41,378 nucleotides of DNA from positions 1 through 41,378 of the forward strand of contig JAFUWY010000031.1 in NCBI GenBank assembly GCA_017477245.1. Direction: 5' to 3'. This DNA is from Bacteroidales bacterium (GTDB lineage Bacteria; Bacteroidota; Bacteroidia; Bacteroidales; UBA932). The first letter of the stretch is position 1; every line of letters starts with the position of its first letter. Shown one piece after another: positions 31,142-38,636 of this stretch. A model generated the notes under the pieces. That model made no database searches, was not told the origin of the DNA, and worked only from the letters and a program-made list of their open reading frames with translations. Position numbers and translations under genes: made by a program.

Positions 31142-33538
31142 ATGAAACGATTCCTTTCCTCAGCGATCCTGCTGTCCTGCCTGTGCTTCGCAGCCGCGGC
31201 ACAATCCCGGCAGATTACGAACTTCGACGCGGACTGGCGCTTCAGCCTCGGCGACCCGAAGAACGCCCAGTCCGCCTCCTTCAACGACCGGTCCTGGCGC
31301 AGCCTCGACCTCCCGCACGACTGGAGCATCGAGCTGGACCCCGTCGAGTCCGCACCCGGCGGCGGCGCGGTCGGCTATTTCCCGACGGGGACCGGCTGGT
31401 ACCGCAAGCATTTCGACGTCCCGGGATACAGCAGGGACAAGAACTACTCCATCGAGTTCGACGGGGTCTACATGAACAGCACCGTCTGGATCAACGGCCA
31501 CGAACTGGGGACCTGGCCCTACGGCTACTCCAGTTTCTCCTACGACCTGACCCCCTACCTGAAGGCCTCCGGCAACGTGATCGCCGTGCGCGTGGACAAT
31601 TCCGTGCAGCCCAACTCCCGCTGGTACAGCGGCTCCGGCATCTACCGCCACGTGAGGCTGGTGGCCACGTCCAAGACCTACTTCGAGAAGTGGGGCGTGT
31701 TCAACCACACGCAGGAGGTCCGGGACGGCAAGGCCGTCATCCGGATCGAGGCATCCGTCGTCAATGACCTGAAGAACCGCCTCAACGGGACCGTGCGGCA
31801 CATCCTGCTGGATGCCGACGGCAGGCAGGTCGCCGACACCTCCGTCGTCGTGGAGATCCTGGCCGGGACCAAGCACCCGGTCGTCCAGACCCTCGTCGTG
31901 GACGATCCGACCCTCTGGGACCTGGACAATCCCTACCTCTACACGCTGCGCTCCGTCATCCTCGACGGGAACAAGGAGCTGGACCGGGTCGATGACGTGC
32001 TGGGCATCCGCACCATCGAGTACGACATCGACAAAGGTTTCCTGCTCAACGGGAAGCACGTCAAGATGTACGGCGTCAACGTCCACCACGACGGCGGCGC
32101 CGTGGGCGCGGCGGTCCCCGCCCGCGTCTGGGAGCGCCGGCTCGAGATCTTCAAGAGCGGCGGCTGCAACGCCATCCGCACCGCCCACAACCCGCCGGAC
32201 CCGACCTTCCTGGACGCCTGCGACCGCGTCGGCATGCTCGTCATGGACGAGGCCTTCGACCAGTGGGTGGCCCCCAAGAATCCCTACGACTACAACCTCT
32301 ATTTCAACGAATGGCACGAGCGCGACCTGACCGCCATGGTCAAGCGCGACCGCAACCACCCTTCGGTGGTGATGTGGAGCATCGGCAACGAGATCAAGGA
32401 CCAGTACACCGAGGTGGGTCCGGGCCTCGCCCGCGAGATGATCGCCCTGTGCCACAAGCTGGATCCCACCCGCCTGGTGACGGCCGGCAACGACGAGATT
32501 GCCTCCAACACGCCGGCTACGCCCGAGTACCTGGCCGCTTTCGAGAACGACATCGTGGGCTACAACTATCCCGACCGCTGGCGCGAGCGCAAGGAGCTGA
32601 TGTACGCGATCGACAAGGCCGCGTTCCCGAACCGGCGCGTCGTGGCCACCGAATCCGGCGGCAACGGCGGCAGCCGCGGCAACTACATGTGGGGCGGCCG
32701 CGGCATCGGCAACCTCGACACCGAGGAGCGCTGGAAATTCACCCTCCGCTACGACTACGTGATCGGCGACTTCATGTGGACCGGCATCGACTACTACGGC
32801 GAGACCCGCTGGCCCTCCAAGGGCGCCGGGTCCGGCTACCTCGACAACTGCGGCTTCAAGAAGGACGGCTACTGGTTCTTCAAGAGCATCTGGACGGACG
32901 AGCCCGTGCTCCATCTGCTCCCCTACTGGAACTTCCCCGGCCACGAGGGCGAGATCATGCGCCTGGGCTGCTACACCAACTGCGAGAGCGTCGAACTCTT
33001 CGTCAACGGCAAGTCCTACGGCCGGAAGGGCGTCGAATTCCCGCGCTTCGGCCTGACCCGCGGCTGGGGCCAGGGCAACGGCCGGGGCTACCGCGGGACG
33101 ACCACGGAGCTCCACCTCGAGTGGGATGTCGAATACCAGCCCGGCGAGATCAAGGTCGTCGGCATCAAAGACGGCAAGCAGATCACCGAGGTGGTCCGCA
33201 CCTTCGGCGATCCGGCGCAGATCCGCCTGACGGTCGACCGGCCCGAATTCACCACCGATCCGGACGACGTGGCCCATGTCACGGTCGAGATCCTGGACAA
33301 GGACGGCAACCTCTGCAAGAACGCCACCGACCACGTCAAGCTGACGGTCAGCGGCGCCCGCGTGATCGGCATGGAGAGCGGCAACATGCGCGATCTCTCC
33401 CCCACCAAGTCCTCCGAACGCGACACCTGGTGCGGCATGGCCCTTGCGATCCTCGCCGCCGACCAGCCCGGCACGGTCTCGGTCCGGGCGGAGGCCCCCG
33501 GCCTGCAGGATGCCGAGATTACTTTCCGCGCAAAATAA
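31142..33538 (+). CDS. GH2 beta-galactosidase-type glycoside hydrolase
   Basis: A secreted retaining glycosidase, 798 residues from the ATG at 31142. The frame stays open upstream to 30917, but that extension runs through the promoter region and lacks a signal peptide, while MKRFLSSAIL...AAA-Q is a good one. Domain order is jelly-roll (PHDWSIELDP, GTGWYRKHF), Ig-like, TIM barrel, then C-terminal Ig-like domains. The acid/base is Glu417 (WSIGNEI) and the nucleophile Glu504 (VVATESGG). It is the close paralogue of the GH2 at 11612-14125 but has only a short glycine-rich loop after the nucleophile where that protein has the Q/N/M-rich insertion. It heads the operon with GH43 (33595) and another GH2 (34637). 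Confidence 0.93.
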   Translation: MKRFLSSAILLSCLCFAAAAQSRQITNFDADWRFSLGDPKNAQSASFNDRSWRSLDLPHDWSIELDPVESAPGGGAVGYFPTGTGWYRKHFDVPGYSRDKNYSIEFDGVYMNSTVWINGHELGTWPYGYSSFSYDLTPYLKASGNVIAVRVDNSVQPNSRWYSGSGIYRHVRLVATSKTYFEKWGVFNHTQEVRDGKAVIRIEASVVNDLKNRLNGTVRHILLDADGRQVADTSVVVEILAGTKHPVVQTLVVDDPTLWDLDNPYLYTLRSVILDGNKELDRVDDVLGIRTIEYDIDKGFLLNGKHVKMYGVNVHHDGGAVGAAVPARVWERRLEIFKSGGCNAIRTAHNPPDPTFLDACDRVGMLVMDEAFDQWVAPKNPYDYNLYFNEWHERDLTAMVKRDRNHPSVVMWSIGNEIKDQYTEVGPGLAREMIALCHKLDPTRLVTAGNDEIASNTPATPEYLAAFENDIVGYNYPDRWRERKELMYAIDKAAFPNRRVVATESGGNGGSRGNYMWGGRGIGNLDTEERWKFTLRYDYVIGDFMWTGIDYYGETRWPSKGAGSGYLDNCGFKKDGYWFFKSIWTDEPVLHLLPYWNFPGHEGEIMRLGCYTNCESVELFVNGKSYGRKGVEFPRFGLTRGWGQGNGRGYRGTTTELHLEWDVEYQPGEIKVVGIKDGKQITEVVRTFGDPAQIRLTVDRPEFTTDPDDVAHVTVEILDKDGNLCKNATDHVKLTVSGARVIGMESGNMRDLSPTKSSERDTWCGMALAILAADQPGTVSVRAEAPGLQDAEITFRAK

Positions 33539-33594
33539 TTTTTACTAACTTCGTGGAAGAATAAAACCACATGTTTTCCGTCAATCCTTCGAAT

Positions 33595-34635
33595 ATGCTC
33601 AAGAGAATCCTTGTCGCCGCCGGCCTGCTGGCCGCGCTGACCCTTTCCGCCCAACGGCCCGGTCCCGCACCGGGTACCCTGTTCCCGGACCCCGACGCCC
33701 ACGATCCCGTGGCTGCCTTCTGCGACGGACGCTACTACGTCTTCACCACCGGCCTCGGCGTGATGTCCTCCGCCGACCTCAAGCAGTGGCGCTTCGAGGA
33801 GCGCGTGCTGCCCGACACCCCGCAGTGGGCCAAGGACAAGGGCTTCCGCGGCATGCCGTGGGCCCCGGATATCCAGTTCATCAACGGGAAATGGTACCTC
33901 TACTATTCCTATTCCCGCTTCGGCAAGAACACTTCCGCCATCGGCGTAGCCACCAACAAGACCCTCAACCCCGCCTCCCCGGACTTCAAGTGGGAGGACC
34001 AGGGCATGATCGTCGAGTCCATCCCGGGCCGTGACGAGTGGAACGCCATCGACGCCAACGTCATCGTGGACGAGGACGGCACGGGCTGGCTCTGCTTCGG
34101 CTCCTTCTGGCGCGGCATCAAGATGTTCAAGCTGGACGAGACCTTCACCCGGATGGCCGAGCCCCAGGAGTGGTATCCGCTCTGCCGCCGGCCGGAGGGC
34201 ACGACCAAGAACATCGCCGGCGGCGCTGACGGGCTCAAGCTCGACGCCCGCGGCTCCGACTTCGACGCCGGCAACGGCGCCGTGGAGGCTCCGTTCATCT
34301 TCCGCCACGGCGGACACTACTACCTCTTCGTCTCCTACGACCTCTGCTGCCGCGGCAAGAACAGCACCTACAACGTGGTGGTGGGCCGCGCCGACAAGGT
34401 CATGGGCCCGTACGTCGACAAGGACGGCGTGCCCCTGATGCAGGGCGGCGGCACGCTCGTGGCCAAGGGCGACGAGCGCTACTCCGGCATGGGCCACTGC
34501 GCCGTGGTGACCTTCGACGGCCAGGACTACATGTTCCTGCACGGCTACGACGGCCAGGCCGACTACCGCTCCAAGCTCCTCGTCGGCAAGATTTCCTGGA
34601 CCCCCGACGGCTGGCCGGTGCTCAATCTGAAATAG
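33595..34635 (+). CDS. GH43 family arabinosidase / endo-1,5-arabinanase-like hydrolase
   Basis: An inverting five-bladed beta-propeller hydrolase, 346 residues, expected to remove arabinose or cut arabinan attached to the galactan. The start at 33595 gives a direct signal peptide (MLKRILVAAG...LSA-Q); an ATG at 33571 would add eight residues. The three GH43 acidic residues are visible: base Asp37 (DAHDPV), pKa-modulating Asp153 (NAIDANV) and acid Glu231 (GAVEAPFIF). WAPDIQFINGKWYLYYS is also family-typical. The next GH2 starts 1 nt after its stop. Exo- or endo-action and linkage cannot be decided here; some GH43 enzymes act on galactan or xylan instead. Confidence 0.9.
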   Translation: MLKRILVAAGLLAALTLSAQRPGPAPGTLFPDPDAHDPVAAFCDGRYYVFTTGLGVMSSADLKQWRFEERVLPDTPQWAKDKGFRGMPWAPDIQFINGKWYLYYSYSRFGKNTSAIGVATNKTLNPASPDFKWEDQGMIVESIPGRDEWNAIDANVIVDEDGTGWLCFGSFWRGIKMFKLDETFTRMAEPQEWYPLCRRPEGTTKNIAGGADGLKLDARGSDFDAGNGAVEAPFIFRHGGHYYLFVSYDLCCRGKNSTYNVVVGRADKVMGPYVDKDGVPLMQGGGTLVAKGDERYSGMGHCAVVTFDGQDYMFLHGYDGQADYRSKLLVGKISWTPDGWPVLNLK

Positions 34636-34636
34636 T

Positions 34637-37045
34637 ATGAAAAAATACTCAGCCTTGCTGCTCGCCGCCTGCCTGACGCTGGCGGCGGGCACTTGCGTTT
34701 CCGCCCGGACGGTGGAGGACTTCAATTTCGGCTGGCGCTTCTGTCTGGGCGACGAGGCCCGCTGGGCGGAGGCTGCCTTTGACGACGGCGCCTGGCGCAG
34801 CCTGCACCTCCCGCACGACTGGAGCATCGAAGGGGAATTCTCCGCCTCCCACCCGGCCGGCGTCAACGGCGGCGCCCTGCCCGGCGGCATCGGCTGGTAC
34901 CGCAAGCATTTCCGCACGCCGGACGCGGCGCGCGTGGCCGTCGAGTTCGACGGTATCTACATGCACAGCACCGTCTGGGTCAACGGCCGGGAGGCCGGCG
35001 GCCGCCCGTACGGCTATTCCTCCTTCTGCCTGGATATCACGCCGCTGCTGAATCCGGCGGGTGCGGACAACGTCATCGCCGTGCGCGTGGACAATTCCGT
35101 CCAGCCCAGCGGGCGCTGGTACACCGGCTGCGGTATCTACCGGAACGTCCGGCTGGTCTGCACAGACGCGGTCCGCATCGCCTGGAACGGCGTGTGCGTG
35201 ACCACGCCTGACATTTCGGACGCACAGGCGACTGTGCTCGTACGCACGGAGGTGGACGCTCCCGCCGGGGCGCAGTACACCGTCTCCCACCGCATCCTGG
35301 ACGCCCGCGGCCGGACCGTCGCCAAGGGCGCCGACGGCGCGCTCCTGCGCGTGCGCAAGCCCCGCCGCTGGGACATCGACGATCCTTACCTCTACAGCGT
35401 GGAGACGACCGTGCGCAGCGGCGGGCGGATCACCGACCGTACCGTAACCCGCTTCGGCCTGCGCACCACGGCGTGGGACGCCGACCGGGGCTTCCTGCTC
35501 AACGGACGCGTGGTCAAGCTGCTGGGCGTCTGCCTGCACCACGACCTGGGGTGCCTCGGCGCCGCCGTGCACCGCAGGGCCCTCCAGCGCCAGCTCGAGA
35601 TCCTGACGGCGGCGGGCGTCAACGCCGTCCGCACCGCCCACAACCCGCCGGCCCCCGAGCTGCTCGACCTCTGCGACGAGATGGGCCTGCTGGTGATGGA
35701 CGAAGCCTTCGACGAATGGCGCTCCGGCAAGACGCGGGGCGGCTACAGCCGCTTCTTCGACGACTGGTACGAGCGCGACCTCACGGACCTGGTCCGGCGC
35801 GACCGCAACCATCCCAGCATCATCCTATGGAGCATCGCCAACGAGATTGCCGAGCAGGGCGGGCGCACCCCCGAGGCCAATGAGGTCAACCGGGCCCTCA
35901 CGCGGAGGATCGCCGATATCATCCGCACCCAGGACGACACCCGCGCCATCACCTGCGGCGGGCACCAACTCTCCAGCACCAACAACCTCTACACCAGCGG
36001 CGCGCTGGACGTCATCGGGCTCAACTATCGCCCCCACGGCTACGACTCGCTGCGCGTATGGTTCCCGGGCATGCCCATCGTGGCCTCCGAGTCCGTGTCC
36101 GCACAGAACAGCCGCGGCATCTACTACCAGCCATCCACCGGGATCCGGATTGCCGGCTGGTCCCCCTTCGCCGGGGTACCCCGGCCGAGCGCGGAGGAGC
36201 TGAAGGGGACGATCCCCAACCAGTGCACCGCCTATGACAACTGCCGCTCGGTGTGGAGCGTGACCGACACGCACCAGAATGCCTGGATCCCCGTGCGCGA
36301 CCGCGACTTCGTGGCCGGCACCTTCGTCTGGACGGGATTCGACTACCTGGGCGAGCCCACCGCCTTCGGCTGGCCGTCGCGCAGCTCCTACTTCGGCTTC
36401 GTGGACCTGGCGGGCTTCCCCAAGGACCCGTACTACATGTACCAGTCGGAATGGACGGAGGGGCCGATGCTCCACCTGCTCCCCCACTGGAACTGGACGC
36501 CGGGCGAGAAGATCGACGTCTGGGCCTACTACAACGGCGCCGACGAGGTCGAACTCTTCCTCAACGGGCGGTCCCTGGGACGCAGCGCCAAGACACCGGA
36601 CCGGCTGCACGCCTTCTGGCAGCAGGTCCCCTTCGAGCCCGGACGGATCGAGGCCGTGTCCTACAAGGACGGCCGGGAGGTCCTGCGCGAGGTGCGTGAG
36701 ACCACCGGCGAACCGGTCGCGCTGCGCCTGACGGCCGACCGCGCCGCGATCGCCGCCGACGGCTACGACCTGAGCTACGTGACGGTGGAAGCCGTCGACG
36801 CGCAGGGCCGGGCGGTCCCGACCGCCGACGTGATGCTGCGCTTCCGCGTGGAAGGCGCAGGCGAGCTGTTCGGCGTCGACAACGGCAACGCCGCCGACAC
36901 CCTCAGCCTCAAAGGCTCGCAGAAAGCTCTCTTCAGCGGCAAGGCCCTCGCCGTCGTCCGCTCCCTGCGGGGCGAGCCAGGCACGGCGACCCTCACCGTC
37001 TCCAGCGCACTCGGCGACGCCTCCGTCAGCATCATGGCGCGTTGA
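34637..37045 (+). CDS. GH2 beta-galactosidase-type glycoside hydrolase
   Basis: A secreted retaining glycosidase of 802 residues. The signal peptide (MKKYSALLLA) is cleaved near VSA-R. The jelly-roll (PHDWSIEGEF, GIGWYRKHF), Ig-like, TIM-barrel and C-terminal domains follow in order. The acid/base is Glu403 (WSIANEIAEQ) and the nucleophile Glu485 (IVASESVSA). Around the acid/base it has Ala where the other three GH2 proteins have Gly (SIANE versus SIGNE). It carries extra sequence after the nucleophile (about 490-545: RGIYYQPS, GWSPFAGVPRPSAEELKG) that would lie near the active site. It is the last gene of the GH2-GH43-GH2 operon and is followed by a palindromic terminator. Beta-galactosidase is the most likely activity from context. 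Confidence 0.92.
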   Translation: MKKYSALLLAACLTLAAGTCVSARTVEDFNFGWRFCLGDEARWAEAAFDDGAWRSLHLPHDWSIEGEFSASHPAGVNGGALPGGIGWYRKHFRTPDAARVAVEFDGIYMHSTVWVNGREAGGRPYGYSSFCLDITPLLNPAGADNVIAVRVDNSVQPSGRWYTGCGIYRNVRLVCTDAVRIAWNGVCVTTPDISDAQATVLVRTEVDAPAGAQYTVSHRILDARGRTVAKGADGALLRVRKPRRWDIDDPYLYSVETTVRSGGRITDRTVTRFGLRTTAWDADRGFLLNGRVVKLLGVCLHHDLGCLGAAVHRRALQRQLEILTAAGVNAVRTAHNPPAPELLDLCDEMGLLVMDEAFDEWRSGKTRGGYSRFFDDWYERDLTDLVRRDRNHPSIILWSIANEIAEQGGRTPEANEVNRALTRRIADIIRTQDDTRAITCGGHQLSSTNNLYTSGALDVIGLNYRPHGYDSLRVWFPGMPIVASESVSAQNSRGIYYQPSTGIRIAGWSPFAGVPRPSAEELKGTIPNQCTAYDNCRSVWSVTDTHQNAWIPVRDRDFVAGTFVWTGFDYLGEPTAFGWPSRSSYFGFVDLAGFPKDPYYMYQSEWTEGPMLHLLPHWNWTPGEKIDVWAYYNGADEVELFLNGRSLGRSAKTPDRLHAFWQQVPFEPGRIEAVSYKDGREVLREVRETTGEPVALRLTADRAAIAADGYDLSYVTVEAVDAQGRAVPTADVMLRFRVEGAGELFGVDNGNAADTLSLKGSQKALFSGKALAVVRSLRGEPGTATLTVSSALGDASVSIMAR

Positions 37046-37063
37046 ACGACCACTGATTATTAA

Positions 37064-37110
37064 CCACATAGCAAACGACCTTCGGAGAATTCTCCGAAGG
37101 TCGTTTCGTA
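37064..37110. terminator. Palindromic terminator (copy 2) within a 47-nt repeat
   Basis: A perfect 17-bp inverted repeat without spacer (37073-37089 with 37090-37106) centres on GAATTC. With its flanks CCACATAGC and CGTA it forms a 47-nt sequence repeated at 38533-38579 with a single mismatch. It ends the GH2-GH43-GH2 operon. Confidence 0.8.
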
Positions 37111-37137
37111 AGTAATTGAGCAGCAGCACCGTGCATA

Positions 37138-37202
37138 TGGGTCCAACGGATGGAATTGAACCACAGACCCCGTAAGTCGCTAGGTTACAGGACTCCGTTG
37201 GA
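37138..37202 (-). other. tRNA-like relic or small tRNA-like RNA
   Basis: Read on the minus strand from 37202, it begins TCCAACG and ends CGTTGGA-C-CCA, a 7-bp acceptor-like stem with a discriminator base and an encoded CCA. Before this is a canonical T arm: loop TTCAATT closed by GTGG/CCAT pairs. AGTC/GACT (4 bp) with a 12-nt loop could be a D arm. Only nine bases remain between the D and T arms, so there is no anticodon arm and the total is about 65 nt instead of 73 or more. It is not a decoding tRNA. A decayed tRNA gene, or a tRNA-like RNA ending near the terminator at 37064-37110, are both possible. Confidence 0.4.
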
Positions 37203-37228
37203 ATATTGTAAACAATTATTTAATTTTG
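37197..37228 (+). promoter_or_regulatory. Promoter candidate for the propeller lipoprotein gene
   Basis: TAATTTTG at 37221-37228 fits TAnnTTTG, with GTTG at 37197-37200 as a -33 element 20 nt upstream. It predicts an unusually long leader of about 155 nt containing the inverted repeat at 37268-37289. Confidence 0.5.
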
Positions 37229-37267
37229 ACTGCTGGATTCTACTCTGAAGTGCAACGCTTTGAAGCC

Positions 37268-37289
37268 TGACAGTATAACTTTACTGTCA
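37268..37289. promoter_or_regulatory. Inverted repeat TGACAGTA-N6-TACTGTCA in the leader of the propeller gene
   Basis: A perfect 8-bp inverted repeat whose half-sites contain the same TGACA/TGTCA pentamer as the PUL repeats. It could be an operator or an RNA hairpin. There is no T tract, so it is not a terminator. Confidence 0.4.
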
Positions 37290-37392
37290 CCCGCCGCTGG
37301 ATGATAGCTGATAATCAGCCGGTTACAAATCAACCTTCGGCAAAATAACCGACAGTTAAAATGTAAATTATTGATAATCAACGATAGATAGA

Positions 37393-38496
37393 ATGAGAAA
37401 CAAGGGACTAATTTTGCAGACTAGCTGCCTGGCCCAGCTGGCCCTGGTCCTGGCGCTGCTGCCCGGCTGCCGCCGGGGCGGCGCGGACGGGTTCGTGACC
37501 AAGGGCCCCGACGGGGCGATCACGCTCGCCGTCGGTGCGACGGCCGACCTGACGGAGCCGGTGACGGAGTTCCGGCTGGAGGATTATTACGATCTCGTCG
37601 GCGAAATCCTTCCTGACGATGAGGACCCCCGGACGTTCATGACCTCCATGGAGTTCTTCCATGCCGACGACGAGACCGTCCTGGTGCAATCCCGGGACCG
37701 GGTCGTGCGACTGTCGCAGAAGGACGGCTCGTTCATCTGCGAGTACGGACGCAAGGGGCGCGGCCCCGGGGAGTATGTCCAGCCGCTGCTGTGCTTTGTC
37801 CAGGACGGAGAGGTCTATGTCAACGACATCATGAGCCGGTGCCACGTCTATGCGCTCGAAGACGGGCGCCTGCTGCGGGAGTTCCCGCTCTTCGAGAAGG
37901 ACAGCCAGTTCAGCATCTATGCCCCGCTGGACAAGGACCACGGCGTAATCTGCTATTCTTCCCTGGCCGGGCAGGACCATCTGTTTGATGTGGTGGATGC
38001 GTCCCGGCAGGTGGTCCGTGCCGGATCGCTGCCGATGGCCAAGGTCGATGATGGCGGCATCCGGGTCGGGTTCGCCCGTCGGATGGACGGGAAACTGTGT
38101 GTTCCGGATGACGGACCGAACATGGTCCTGCACCAGGTTGCTATCGGGAAAGATGCGCCCTGGGTACGCTTGGACAAGGGGTCATACACGCCGTATTCCT
38201 CCACCGGCGACCATTGGCTCATCGAGGACCCGTGGATGTCTTTCGGCCCGTTCTTTTTCGTGACCCTCCGGCGAAAGGTTGTCTCTTCCTCCATTGCCGT
38301 CTATGACCTCAAGCGCCGGGCGCTGGTGCTGTACAAGGCCGCCGTCGATGCGGAATCTTACCGCACGTGCGGCCTTCCCTACACCCGCGACGGGCAGACC
38401 CTCTATCTCATCCCGGATTTCGGCGACCGGGAGGTGCTGGTCTGCCATGACCTAGCTGCGCCGGACAACCATTACTGCTTCCGCCTTAAGAAATAG
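37393..38496 (+). CDS. 6-bladed beta-propeller lipoprotein
   Basis: A lipid-anchored protein of 367 residues belonging to the NHL-like '6-bladed beta-propeller' proteins common in Bacteroidales; function of the family is poorly known. The signal peptide is long, with lipobox LLPGC (Cys26). The family signature GRKGRGPGEYVQP is present at about 119-131, followed by blade-like repeats (VYVNDIMSRCHVYALEDGRLLREF, DGKLCVPDDG, IAVYDLKRRALVLYK, GQTLYLIPDFGDREVLVC). It stands alone between two nearly identical palindromic repeats and has its own promoter. It uses CTG and CGG often, unlike the CTC/CGC-rich susCD and kdgK genes at the left end. No link to glycan breakdown can be shown. Confidence 0.8.
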   Translation: MRNKGLILQTSCLAQLALVLALLPGCRRGGADGFVTKGPDGAITLAVGATADLTEPVTEFRLEDYYDLVGEILPDDEDPRTFMTSMEFFHADDETVLVQSRDRVVRLSQKDGSFICEYGRKGRGPGEYVQPLLCFVQDGEVYVNDIMSRCHVYALEDGRLLREFPLFEKDSQFSIYAPLDKDHGVICYSSLAGQDHLFDVVDASRQVVRAGSLPMAKVDDGGIRVGFARRMDGKLCVPDDGPNMVLHQVAIGKDAPWVRLDKGSYTPYSSTGDHWLIEDPWMSFGPFFFVTLRRKVVSSSIAVYDLKRRALVLYKAAVDAESYRTCGLPYTRDGQTLYLIPDFGDREVLVCHDLAAPDNHYCFRLKK

Positions 38497-38532
38497 TTTT
38501 TTGAAGAAAACACTCTGCATCCTGGCTATCAG

Positions 38533-38579
38533 CCACATAGCAAACGACCTTCGGAGAATCCTCCGAAGGTCGTTTCGTA
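38533..38579. terminator. Palindromic terminator (copy 3), bidirectional
   Basis: A 15-bp stem (38542-38556 with 38561-38575) with a 4-nt AATC loop lies between the convergent propeller and pnp genes. The full 47-nt sequence is identical to 37064-37110 at 46 positions. Confidence 0.85.
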
Positions 38580-38582
38580 TGG

Positions 38583-38630
38583 GATTCCGGGTCAAGCCCG
38601 GAATGACTGTCAGTCAAACCCGGAATGACG
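38583..38630. repeat. REP-like repeat variant, one full and one partial unit
   Basis: ATTCCGGG-TCAAG-CCCGGAAT (38584-38604) has the same GATTC...TCAAG...GAATGAC layout as the units at 4945 and 8526, but with a different stem. A partial second unit in the same orientation is at 38613-38630. It lies 7 nt before the pnp stop codon. Confidence 0.65.
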
Positions 38631-38636
38631 GGCAGG

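Larger units (their letters stand above)
37046..37392. other. AT-richer intergenic region between the PUL and the propeller gene
   Basis: This 347-nt stretch has no credible ORF. In order it holds a palindromic terminator (37073-37106) inside a 47-nt repeat (37064-37110), a tRNA-like relic (37138-37202), a promoter (37197-37228), an inverted repeat TGACAGTA/TACTGTCA (37268-37289), and a lone left-arm-like CAACCTTCGG near 37333. Its base composition is clearly AT-richer than the flanking genes, which may indicate a different origin. Confidence 0.7.

Noticed and set aside
37138-37202. Annotation as a functional tRNA gene
   Set aside because: There is no room for an anticodon arm, position 8 is not the expected T, and the outermost T-stem pair is mismatched.
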